This document shows positions 39,589 through 51,500 of a DNA stretch of 64,000 nt, one piece after another. The first letter of the stretch is position 1; the number at the start of each line of letters is the position of its first letter. The stretch is from Eudorina sp. 2006-703-Eu-15 (lineage: Eukaryota > Chlorophyta > Chlorophyceae > Chlamydomonadales > Volvocaceae), in the NCBI GenBank assembly GCA_003117195.1, contig BDSI01000075.1, forward strand, positions 348,867 to 412,866, read 5' to 3'. The position numbers and the translations under genes are program-made. The notes under the pieces were generated by a model, which was given only the letters and a program-made list of their open reading frames with translations, did not search any database and had not been told where the DNA came from.

Positions 39589-42500
39589 TCACATCCCTGC
39601 GGACTGTATCCGGCTCTTCCAGCCCACCAACTTCCCCTCGTTGGACTCGTAAAAGTACATGTGGGGCCCGTCCGACATGACCACCTTGTTGCCGTGCACC
39701 GCCACGCACTTGGGGCTCACGAAGGGCGTGAAGATGGGGACGATGGGGTTGTCCGACTCCGAAACCAGCTCCATGAGGCGCGGGATCTCGTCCATGGATG
39801 ACAGGCTGCTGCGCATGCTCATGGCAGTCTGCAACACCGGAGGCGTGCCCGGCGGCTGGCTGCCCGGGCCGATGGCCATCATGGTGCAGCCCGCCGGGGC
39901 CGCGCCGCCGGCGCCGACCGGCGACAGCGGCGTCGTGGGGCGGTTGAAGGAGAAGGTGTAGTCGGTTTGCGGCCCGCCAACCACCAGGCCGTTGGGGGAG
40001 GTGCGCTCCAGGCGCATCGTCATGGAAGGCTGTAGCATGTTGGGCGGTGTGTACGACAGCTGGTGTCCGAAGGCCGTCGCAGGCGAAACCGGCCGGGCCC
40101 CGCCTCCCAGATTGGGTGACGGCGGCCCCGTCGCCGCCGTGCCAGCGGCGGCAGCAGCGGGGGCCCCGCCGCCGCTGGCTCCGCCGCCGCCGCCGCCGCC
40201 GCCGGGCCGCGGCTTCAGCGCGATGGCTCGTACACAGGGCCCATGACGTGCCAGGGAGTACATGGAGAAAGCTCCAGGGGAGCAGAGCGCCGCATTGGCG
40301 ATGACGCAGAGGAGGGTGCCCGAGGCGGGGTCCCAGACCCGCACCATCTTCTCTTCTATGGAGGAGCTCGCCAGCAGCTTGCCGCTGACGTCGTACTCCA
40401 CCGACGTCACGCCGCCGTTGTGCCCCCGGATCAGCACCTGCTGCTCCCCTAGCTGCGGCTGCCACAGCCGCACGGTCTTGTCGGCCGAACCCGACGCCAG
40501 GACCTTGGAGTTGGGCGAGAAGGCCAGGGCGTTGACCGGGGCGGCGTGGCCCTGGATCACGTGGCGCGGGGAGGGAGGCACGAACCACGGACGATGGACG
40601 AGGGAGGGGAATGAGGGAGGGAGGGAAGAGGGAAAAATAGGGAGGGCGTCAGCGACGCGGTGAAGCCAACGGACGCACCGAGGCACACACCGTGGCGGGC
40701 GGGCGGGTTGCATTTCTAAACCCACCGTGGCGAGGCATTCGGGCTCAGCAACGCATCCAGCGCCACACCCTCCCTTGCCCCCTGTCCCCAACGCCCCCGT
40801 CTCCCATCCCCCCACCTCCCCGCTCCCCCACTCCCCTCCTCCCCTCGTTCCCACCTTGAGCTGCCTCATGGAGGTGAGCGACACGGTGTCCCACACGATG
40901 ATGGTGCCGCTGTGGCAGGCGGACGCCAGCATGCGGCTGTTGGCCGCCCACGTCACCGCCAGCACCCGGTCCTGGTGCCCCGCCAGCATGGCCTTCTCCA
41001 CCTTGCTGACCGGGTCCCACAGCCGGACGGTCCAGTCGGAGGAGGCCGAGGCCAGCATGTGACCCGTGGGACTGAACGCCACGCAACGGACCACGTCGGT
41101 GTGACCCTGGGACAGCGGGGGAGCGGCAAAGGGGGGAGGAAGCCGGGGAAGCGGTCGGGGGAGGGCCCAGGCCCGGTAAGTCGCAGGTGGGACTTACTCC
41201 GCAGACCCGCAAATGCGCGGGGATGCTGTGCATTGCGGCTTTCACATAACCACGTCCGCGCACGAACGTTAACACGGAGGCGCGCGCTCAAGGACGGCGG
41301 TGGGTAGACCGGGGGAGCTGGACGAGCAGCCGGGGAACATTCAAACCTCCGTCCGTGTCTATAGATTTGGGATACGGTATCAGAGACGACATGATGAGGC
41401 CGACTTTCCCCGAGGTTTCCATTGATTTTGCCGTGGGGGGCTCCCACAGGTACGGTCTGCGCGTCCTCACCTGCAGCATGGCCCGGTGATTGCCGTCGCT
41501 GGGGTCCCACAGCCGCACCGTCCAGTCCGCCCCCGCCGACGCCACCGTGTGGCCGCTGGGGCTGAACGCCACGTGCGTCACCGTGTCCATGTGGCTGGCG
41601 TAGCTCTCCTCGATGCTGCCGCTCTCCGTCGCGACCCGTGGGTCCCACAGCCGCACCGTGTAGTCGCTCGCCGCCGACGCCACCAAGTGACCCGTGGGAC
41701 TGAACGCCGCCGCCACCACATTCGCCGCGTGCCCCAGCAGCACCCCCTTGGCGCGTCGCTCCTCCACGCTCCACAGCCGCATCGACCCGTCCGCCGACGC
41801 CGACACCAGCAGCTTCCCATCCGGCGAGAAGTTGACGCACAGGACCTTGTCCACGTGGCCTGCCAGCTCCGCCGCCGGTACGGCACCCGGCCCCAGCGCG
41901 CTGCTGGCCGCCTCCAGGCACGCCGCCAGGTCCCACAGCAGGATCAACTTGTCGTGCGACCCCGACGCCAGGAACTTGCCGTCGGGCGACCAACACACGC
42001 TGGTGACGGGGAACTTGTGCGCCACGAGCGCGCGGCTGGCCTGGCGGCCCGTGGTGGGGTCCCACAGCCGGATGGACAGGTCGGACGACGCGGACGCGAG
42101 CAGGCTGCCGTCGGGCGCGAAGGCGATGCACGAGACGACGTCCGTGTGGCCCAGCATCGTGAACCGCAGCTGCGGCTGCGGGCCCGCCAGGTCCCACAGC
42201 TTGACGGTCTTGTCGTCCCCGCACGACGCCAGCAGCCGGCCCGGCACGCCCGGCGTACCCGCCGGCGCAAAGGCGACGTCGCGCACCCAGTCGACGTGCC
42301 CCGCCAGCTCCGCCTTCTCCTCCCCCGTGGAGGCGTCCCAAAGCCGCACGGTCGAGTCCACGCTGGCGGAGGCGATGTAGGCGCCGTTGGGCGAGAAGGC
42401 CACGCCCAGGACCTGCCCCGCGTGGCCAAACAGCACCGCCTTCTGCTCGCCCGTGAGCGGGTCCCACAGCCGCACGCTGCGGTCCTCGGAGCCGCTGGCG

Positions 42501-45500
42501 AGCAGCGTCCCGGCGGGGTTGAACGACACGCTATTGACTGCGCGGTGGTGCTGCGCGAGGATGGAGAGCTGCGCGGGCCAGGAGCGGCGCTTGTTGAGCA
42601 ACGTGACCGGCGGCCCAGCCGCCGGCGCGGGGCAGCTGGCGGACATGCTCTTGATGACGGCGCCGCCAGCGGCGGCTCCGCCGGCGCCGATGCCGCCGCT
42701 GGCCTCCGCCGACATGAGCTCCGTGGTGATGGTGCTGCTGCGGCGGGGCCGGCGGAGGGCGATCATGAAGGCGCTACTGTTGGGCGCCTCGTTGGCCAGC
42801 TGGACGACCGCCGAGGGGTGCGACCAGAGCACGTGGGAGTTGAGGCCCAGCCAGCGGACCACGTCGGCGACGGCGCGGCTCTTGTGCTCGGCGGCCGCCA
42901 GCTCGGCGTGCAGCCGGAAGACGTAGCCCACGCGGCAGACGGCCTGTGAGGCGGAACGGGGCGGGGCGGGGCGGGGCGGGGGAGGAGGGGCAGGGGTGGA
43001 GCGGAAAATCCCGGTAGGGGCGTGGGGTCAGACGGGGGCTCCGGGCTGCGCCGGGGCGGGGCGGGGCGGGGCGGGGTGAAACACCCTTGTAGCGCGTACA
43101 CGATATATACGGTACTAGACCAGGGCCGGTGCGGCGGTTCGCACCGGTGGGCGCACTGTTGCGCGCACATGCTCAACTCACGAGAAGCGAGTGCTTCTTC
43201 GGGCTTTCCCGGTGGACGAGAGCAGCTGCCTAGCTCTCAATGTCATGGGGCCTGCCAGTACGCGTCACACTAGACGTCCCCCCCTTTCCGCCACCCCATA
43301 CACCCCTAACCTGGTCAGGTTTGGGCTCGCCTTCCTTTCTCCCCCCTCATCCGGCAGCCGCACTGCGCCTCAGCACCCCATACCTCCCCTTGTCTAACAA
43401 TTCCTTCCTACACCCTCCAACCTCTTCTCCACAATTTCTCTGTTACCCCCTGTTTCCTAGCGCCCCCCACCTCAAGGTGGTCCAGGTCCGTGACCGCCTG
43501 GTCCAGCAGCTCCCGCAGCTGCCCGGCCGCCAACAGGTGCGTCACCATGTACTTGGCGCCGTACAGGGGCAGCGGGTGTGCCGCGTTGAACAGGTAGCGC
43601 GCCAGCGTCGCGTGGCCGACCCGCGGGTCGGCGTGGAACTCCCCCGCCGCCACAGGGTCCGACAGCCAGTCGTGCAGCGACTTATGCAGCGTGTACACCC
43701 GGTACTCGCGTTCGTACAGCAGGGTGCCCCATCCCGGCAGCTGCCCCAACACGTTCTCCAGGCCCAGCGCCGCGAGGAGGGACAGCTGGAGCGGCTCGCG
43801 CGCCGCCATCAGCACCTGCGCGCGCGGGGGGGGGGGGGAGGAGGTCGGCGAGGGGGGGGTATACAAAATTGGTAGACATATTCAAACTGGGAAGGGGGGC
43901 CAGCGGGCGCCGGGTACAGGGCATTGGTAGACATGTTTATTCTGCGATGGCTGCCGTACGGGGGAAGTTGCGGACCCAATGGACACCGAGGGGATGCCGC
44001 CGAGAGTGCGTCCTAGTGACACGGAGGCTTGTCGATGTGGGTTGGTGAGGGATGCACCGTTGTGACCTGGGTAGCTAACCCAACAAGGGGTCGTTCGGAG
44101 CCGCCCTGCATGGGTTTCCGAAGGCCTGCGCGGAAGTACCGTACCGTGCTGTGTCCGGCAGACCCGAGGGCGGGTAGCTGGGTGCGGTGAGTGCTGCAGC
44201 GATGGGAGCAGCAGCGGAGACCTGTCCTGGATCCCACAACGCCCGCCCGGCCACCCCGCCCGCCCCCGGCCGCACCCCTACCTGCAGCGCCCGCAGCACC
44301 TCACTCCGCTGCTGGGCCGACAGCCGCGGCCACTCCGCCGCGAACACCGCCCTGTAGCAGGCCGGCAGGTCAGCGGGCACCACATCCAGCGGCGGATCCA
44401 GCAGCATCACCACACTGTAGTACACCAGGTTGGACTCCCCCGCCGCGCAGCCCATCACCGCCGCCGCCGCCGTGCCGCCGTACCGGCTCGTCAGCCGCCG
44501 CTCCAGCGCCGCCAGCGTCGTCTCGCGCTTCCGTACCATGGCGGGCGTCAGCTCCAGCGCGCCGTGGAACTTGCGGCGCAGGGGGCCCATCAGGTGGGGC
44601 GCGGAGCGGGTCGAGGTGATGACGCGGACGTTGCGCGGCAGGCAGGCGAGCTGGTGGAGCATGAGCTGCAGTACGGCATTGTCCAGGGGCAGCTGCGACG
44701 GCGTGTCCGCCTCGTCCATGGCGTCAACCAGGAGCACCACCTGCGGGCCGGCGGAGGGCACCAACCGTCAACCATCAACCACCAGTCGAGAGGCGGAGTG
44801 CACCAACCACCAGCCGGCAACCACCAACCACCACTCGGAAGGCCGTATAACCGGGAGGACCGCGGGGTAAGTAGTACAGATCGTTGTACGGGTGGCTGCG
44901 AGGTGATGACCAGCGGCCCCTTGGGATCTTGTCGCCAAGGCAAACACAGCACGGCACGACACGACATCGGCGACCCACCTGCTCGTCCCGGGGCAGCAAC
45001 GTGGTGAGCGGCTTGAGCAGCAGCAACCGGAAGGCTGTGGAGGCCTGGTGGAGCTGCTGGACCTGTGAGTGGCACATGATGGGGGGGGGGCAGCAGGAGC
45101 GGGTGGGTTTAGAAACGAGAAACAAGGCGCAAGCATGTGGGTGGGTGGGTGGGTGGGTGGGTGGGAAGAGAGGAAACAAGAGCGGGAAAAGGCGAGTGAA
45201 AGAGTCAAGGGACCTGGGAACACTCTAGGGGTATACCCAGATGCGGCGCACGTGTGGCCAAATGTTGGCCTTGGGCACCTGTATGTATGCCCGCTCTGCA
45301 CCCATCCAGAGAGCCGTGGGGGCAATCGGGGCAGCACCAACGGGGGCCCTCTCGTCCGTCGTCCGCGCAATCCTAGTTAGGTATGCAACGTTCACCCTCC
45401 AACCGCCCAACCGCCAACGGAACCCAGGCCAGAGCCTCCCGCCCCCAACGCCCGCTCGCCCTTGCAACCCCGCACACTACTCGCCTGCCCCAGGTCCAGC

Positions 45501-48500
45501 CCCGCGTAGTAGGTCCTCAGCAGCGGCAGCCGCTGCGCCAGCTGGTACGCAAGCGTCTTGACGATCCGGATGGGGCTCTGCCGCCGCACGTCGCTGTACT
45601 TGCAGAAGTGGTAGGCGTGCACGATGGGGTCCGACGTGGCCTCCAGCCCGCTGATCTGCCGGGCGAGTTTGCCGCCGTTGGGCAGCTGCACGCGGCCCTG
45701 CGGAGGGAGGGCGGAGGGTGCAATGCGAAGGGATGGGGCCCGCGGCGCCATGGGTCTCATGTCAAAGGTCGGTGGGAAGAGCGCACGCGGGGTCCATGTG
45801 GGGTTCAATGGCGCGGACCGTGTCTGGGCCGGGCTTGGGGTCCTTGTCGGCCTCCACCCCACGCAGGTGGCCGCCATGGGCCCCATGGGATCATTCATGC
45901 GCATGCAGCGCTTAAACTGGGGGCGACTCGCCCACAGCAACCGGCGGGCCCCAATCCTGTCAGCCAGCGAGGAAAGGACCGCGAAGTGGGGCTGCGTACT
46001 GGTATCCTACTCCGCGCCCACCCCTACCCTCCTCCTCGTTCTCCTCGCCCTGCTTCTCCTCCCCCTCGCCCTCTCACCCTTGCCAGCGTCTTCTCCCGCC
46101 GATGCCGCGCCTTCTCATCCCAGCACAGCGCTGCCGAGATGGTGGACTTGCCGCTGCCCGCGGGGCCGCTGATGACGCAGACCTGCGGCGACCGCGGCGA
46201 GGTGAGCCACATCTGCAGCGGGGAGAAGTCGTACTCCTGTGTGCCGCCAGTACCCTCCAGCAGCGACTGCGGGGCAGGGCATCAAAAGAGGCGGCGGGCT
46301 GAGGACACCGCGCCCGGAGGGCGGGAGAGAATGGGGCAGGTGGCAGGGCGGTTCGGACATACCTCCACACCCTCGCGCAGGCAAACAGTCGGAGGCGGAC
46401 GGAAAGCAGTCAACCCCACCAGGTGCATCGCAGCAGAGTCCACCGCGCGCACTGGAAGGAGGCATGCCCAAACAGCTACGCCAGTCAACCTCACACATGG
46501 GCATGTGCTTACCAACGTCTCGCGGCTTACGCGCGCACACACACATGCACTCCCGTTCTGCCTGCCTAAGAGACAAATACACACATGCACGCGTGCATTA
46601 TATAACGCGTTAGACAGGTACAAGGGCCAAAGACCAGCCGCCAACCGCTCCCCGCAACCCCTACCCCGCACACCTCCAGGTCCGCCTGCATGTCCAGAGG
46701 CTCCAGCAGGAACAGCAGCTTGAGCTTGTTGTCGAAGGCGGTGGTGGAGCCGTGGTGCGAGATGATGTCCTCCAAGATCTGGACAAGGCAGCCCCGCAGA
46801 CCCCGTCGAAGTCGCAGCAGCCGCCCAGGAAGAGACGCGGCCGAGGGGGTCGAGAGCACACAGCGACATCAACACACAGCGGGAGATGGTCAAGGCAGTG
46901 GCAGTGGCAATGGCAGCAGCAGAAAACCCACAACCGCCGCCACACAGCAGTCCCCGATGCAAGCCGTCCGTCCACGAAAGCCCGTTCCAGACGAGGTCAC
47001 ATGACTACCTATTCGGCTTCGCCCCGCCGAAGATCGGACCGGGTGGACTTAGCCTCCCCCCCCCAGCACTTTCCCTTCCTCCCCCGGCCCCTAAGCCGTG
47101 CCGGTGTCTTCATCCCGGTGTCCGCCCCCGCCCCGCCCGGCCACCCAGCTCTCCGCGCCGCCCCCACCTTCTCCTTATCCGAGGCCTTGTAGGCCCCCGC
47201 GTCCATCACGTTGATGGAGGTGAAGACGGAGGCCATGTCCTTGACGCTGAAGTTGGGGGTGAGCAGCACCAGCCGATCGGGGCCGTGGATGGTGATGGTG
47301 TTGTCGCACTCGTACAGGCACCAGACGCGCTTCAGCGGGGCGCCCGTCACGTCGAGGCACATCAACGTGGCCTTTAGAGGGACGGGGAGGGGGCGCGGAG
47401 GGGGGGGGCGGCAGAAAGAGAGACAGGACGGCGTGGGGGCGACCGGGGGAAGGGTGTGAGAGCGGGGATAAATTGTAGAAAGAAATAAACCCGAAGAACG
47501 AACCCAGGCACACCCAGAGCGGGGATGTAGGGCATTGGTAAGGGTGTGAGAGCGGGGATAAATTGTAGAAAGAAATAAACCCGAAGAACGAACCCAGGCA
47601 CACCCAGAGCGGGGATGTAGGGCATTGGTAAGCAGCGATGAACTGGAGTTCGAGGGGGTGTCCTTTGATCGGTGGTCCGGGCGTTCAGTCCAGGAATGGT
47701 GAAGCCCCTTGTGTTCGACTGTGGAAGTATGACCAAGGGTCAGGACCAAGTGGGGGGGTAGCCGGACTCTACCTGGTTCCCCTCCTCCCTCCGCCCACGC
47801 TGGTCAGTATCACGGTGCACACGGGCGCTTACCGATGTCCCGAGGGCTCCGTACCGCGTTTAAGGTCTGACCCCGGCTGTCATCCCACCACAACCACCCC
47901 GGCTATCATCCCACCACGCCAGCCGCTGGCCCCAGGCCTGCCGCTGCGCTTTCAGTCCTTGCAGCGCAGACTGTGCGTACCCAAGTGAGGCAGAATTCCA
48001 CAGCTGGCCGCGACCCAGATCAGCGTTTGATCAAGTGGCACCGGTCCCCACAAGCCTCGACAAGCCCTCAGCTGCACCTCATCCTTTCCTCCCTCCGACG
48101 CCTCTCCATCCTAAAGCCCTCCCACGCCCCCCCTCCCATGCCCTCCCATGCGCGCTCACGCACCTTGGACTTGTAGATGGCGTTCCTCAGGTTGGCGAGG
48201 TCGTCCTGCTGCTGCTCCGAGGGGTGCTGGTTGACCGCGGCGATATCGATCCACACCTTGGTGGAGTCCAGGGCGCCACTCAGGTAGTCGCAGACGCACT
48301 GGACCAGGTGGGCGAAGGGGTTGCCCCAGGCGTGGCTGATGAAGTAGTCGGGCTCGCCAACGTCCTCCTGCGGGGCCGGGGCGGGGAGGGCGGGGTATAC
48401 GGCAGGCAGGGGTAGGCAATGATGAGCGGGGCGCCGGTGGTGGAGTGGACGCGCAGAGGCAGTGAGGGGGCCGTGTGGGGGTGGTGCGGTGACACGATGA

Positions 48501-51500
48501 TGTGAATCGAATTGCGGTGAGGGCGTGGTGGGTGGCGAGGGTGCGAATGAGGTGAAGGGGAAGGAACGAGGTCCGGGGGTGCGGAGCTCGGGGAGGCGGC
48601 ACAAGGGCCCTATCCAAGCGTGTTGGCGCGCGTGGCGTCGTCGGATGCACCCGCCCCGCCCCGCCCCTCCCCATCCGCGCACCCCACAACCCCAGGGTGA
48701 GAAGCGTCACAGCCCCCAGGCACCAAGCCCTGCCCTGCCCTGCCCTGGCTAGCTCCGGACTTGCGGTACCTTCCGTCTGCCTATCGCCCCAGTCTGTCAC
48801 GTCTGCGACCGCCCCTGGCTGGTGCCCCCCTGGCTGGTGCCCCCCTGGCTGGTGCCCCCCTGGCTGGTGCCCCCCTGGCTGGTGCCCCCCTGGCTGGTGG
48901 CCCCCTGGCCGGCCCCCGCACCCACCATCGGCACCAGCCCCGGTACGTCCACCAGCCGGCACTGGTCCTCCCGAGTGAGCTCCTTCACCACCATCTCGTT
49001 CACCATCAGCGTCGTCACCTGCACACCGTCCGACCGGGCGGGCGAGAAGGCAACAACAGGGAATCCAATAACAGCCAACGACGAGGCCGACAGAAATTAT
49101 AGGCGAATACGTCACGGCTGGTACGATAAATACTGGATCATCCCCGCCCATCCGCAGTGTCCTCCCCCTGGACCCCCCGGTCGGCATGCCCACCTGCCCG
49201 ACCGGCATTCTGAGTTTGTTGGCGAGGGGCATGACGTGGTCGGTGAGCAGCCGCTTCAGGAAGCGCAGGCTGACGGCGCAGTGGGCCGAGGACTGGAAGA
49301 CGCTCGCGCGCCGCCACCGCGCGCCCTTGGCGTCCCACTCCTTGCCGCCTCGCTGCTCGGGGGAGGGGGGTTTAGGGTACAGCGATTAGGTGTTGCAACG
49401 CCGTGGCGTGGGCCGGCGTAGGTTGGCCGTGTTGCGACATGGTTAGCGATGGTGGTGGTGGTGATTATGGTGGTGCCACGGTAGCTGTGGGACGTAATTA
49501 CTTCGGCATCGCATCGAAGCTTACTAATCAGGTGGGACGAAGCCCAATAGCACCAAAAGGATGTCCCCGCCAGTCCTGGCAGTCGCCCTCTTCTAAGGTC
49601 CACCGCGTCACAAGCATTCAGAGCCCCCACACCCAAGCCCCGCCGGGGACCTTGCGGTACACCAATACAACCACGTGGGCCGGACGCTGGCGCCCCCGCC
49701 CCCGCCCCCGCCCCGGCCTTGCGGCCCCTCACGGCGGACAGGTGCGCGCCGCTTCGAGGCCTCAGGGCCTTGTTACCTTTGGCGGTCTTCTGCTCCTGCT
49801 CCCCGTGTCGCTGTCCCCCGCGGACCCCGGCACGTCCTCCCCCGTCATGCCCTCCGAGTCCGGCCCCGGGTGGCTGAAGCGGCTGAGGGCCCCGCCCCCG
49901 TCTGCGCCCGGGCTGGCCCCGCCCGAGTCCGGAGGCGGATTCAGGGGGCCGAGGGGCATGCTGAGGCTGACGGCCGAGTCCCGCCGCAACGTGTTCTGTA
50001 AACACGGCAAACATGCCGAACGGCGGGAAAGGGGCCCCAAAGGAGGGGTCCGGGCCGCTGTCAGTGTGTGGGGTATGGGCGCAGGACACGTGCCCACCAG
50101 GCTCCGGAACCGCCGGGGAAGGTAGTGCGGCAGGCCCACTCCATACAAGTTAGACGGCGGAACCGGCAGAAAAGCGGCTCCAACCAACACGCTCCTGACC
50201 GTGCAGACGCAGGTGGCTCGTCCGGGGGTGTCTTTCCTGATTCCCATGGACTCACATCCGCTACAGCCTGACAACGCATTTTCGGATGAGACACATGAGC
50301 AACAAATCCACATCCGCTAGGCGGCAGCACTATGGATGATGGGCATTCGACAGCACCGGCCTGCCGCAGCGCGGCCGCCCCTCGCACACATGGCCAGCCG
50401 CAGCCGCAGCTGCCGACACGCCAGAGCCCCCCGCCGACCCGTGGGTCAGCACGTGGGCCATCGGGCCCCCGCAAGCCACGCAACTCACCGGGCCCCCCAG
50501 TGCGGATGTCGCCGACGCTCGCCCCCCGCGCAACACGTGGGGTGTCGCCACGTCCCGAGCTGCCACCGCGAAGCTAACGTCCGAGCGCTGCTCCGGTGTT
50601 TTCCAGATGTGTGTGGGGGTGGTGGGGTGGGGGGTGGTGGGGGGTTGAGGGGTGAGGGGCGAAGGGGGGCCGCGCGTGCGGGCCAGGTCAGATCACAGTG
50701 GAGAAATTCGTCGGATCGCCGCTTAAGACAACGACCAGAGTAGGGGCTTTGGTGGCGAAGGGCGACCAGCCAGGGCGGTGGTCTGGGCAAACCCTGAGCG
50801 TTGAGACCCTGTGCAACCCAAGTTTCACCAACCTGCACCAACCCGAAAACAAACACCGCCTGCAGCGCGCCACCCCAATCCCATTCGCTCCACCTCCGCC
50901 CCACCGCCCCACACGCCGTGCCAGTCACCTCCCATGCTCTCAAACCCAATGCATGGCCGGTTGCCCCCCGAACCCCTCCCCTCCACTCACCATTCCAACT
51001 GATCTGCTGCCGATGGACCGATGCCCTGTCTGCTTCACCGGCGGCAGCCCCGGCGGCACCGGCCCCAGACACGCCTGGCTGTCGCCGCTCTGAAACAGCT
51101 TGCTGGGCGCCAGAAGCGACTGTACATCAGCGGCCGAGACAGCGAGGGAAAACGTCACTGGGGGCCGGGGCGGGGTCGGAGGCCACGCGCGCGCCGGCGC
51201 CGGCACCGGCGAAGGCGCGCGCGGGGGGAGCGCAGCGGCAGGGGACCCCTGCGAGGACGGATCGCGCTCGCAGCTTCGGTCGCGCTCGCGGTCACGCTGG
51301 GGGGAAGGTGACGCGGAGGCGGGCGCGGAGGTGGGCTGCGGCCGGTGGCCGCGGCCGCGGTGCCCCGAGCCCGCCCCTGCAGGCCCCGTCCCCGACCGGA
51401 GCGGCGATAACTGCGACCCGGATGTGACCGGCAGCAGCTGCTCGTCTGCGCCTACTAGCACGCACGGCTCCACCGGCGTGTAAGTGGCTTGACGGGTGGA

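Noticed and set aside
39152..42467. Two ~500-codon minus-strand frames
   Set aside because: They are shifted frames across the WD40 exons. The correct frame shows GH...WD repeats; these show Arg/Gly-rich noise.
41486..42949. 487-codon plus-strand frame
   Set aside because: Antisense of the main WD40 exon, with no recognisable domain.
48811..48909. CRISPR-like regular repeat
   Set aside because: Contiguous 15 bp units without spacers, in a eukaryotic intron, so a simple minisatellite.
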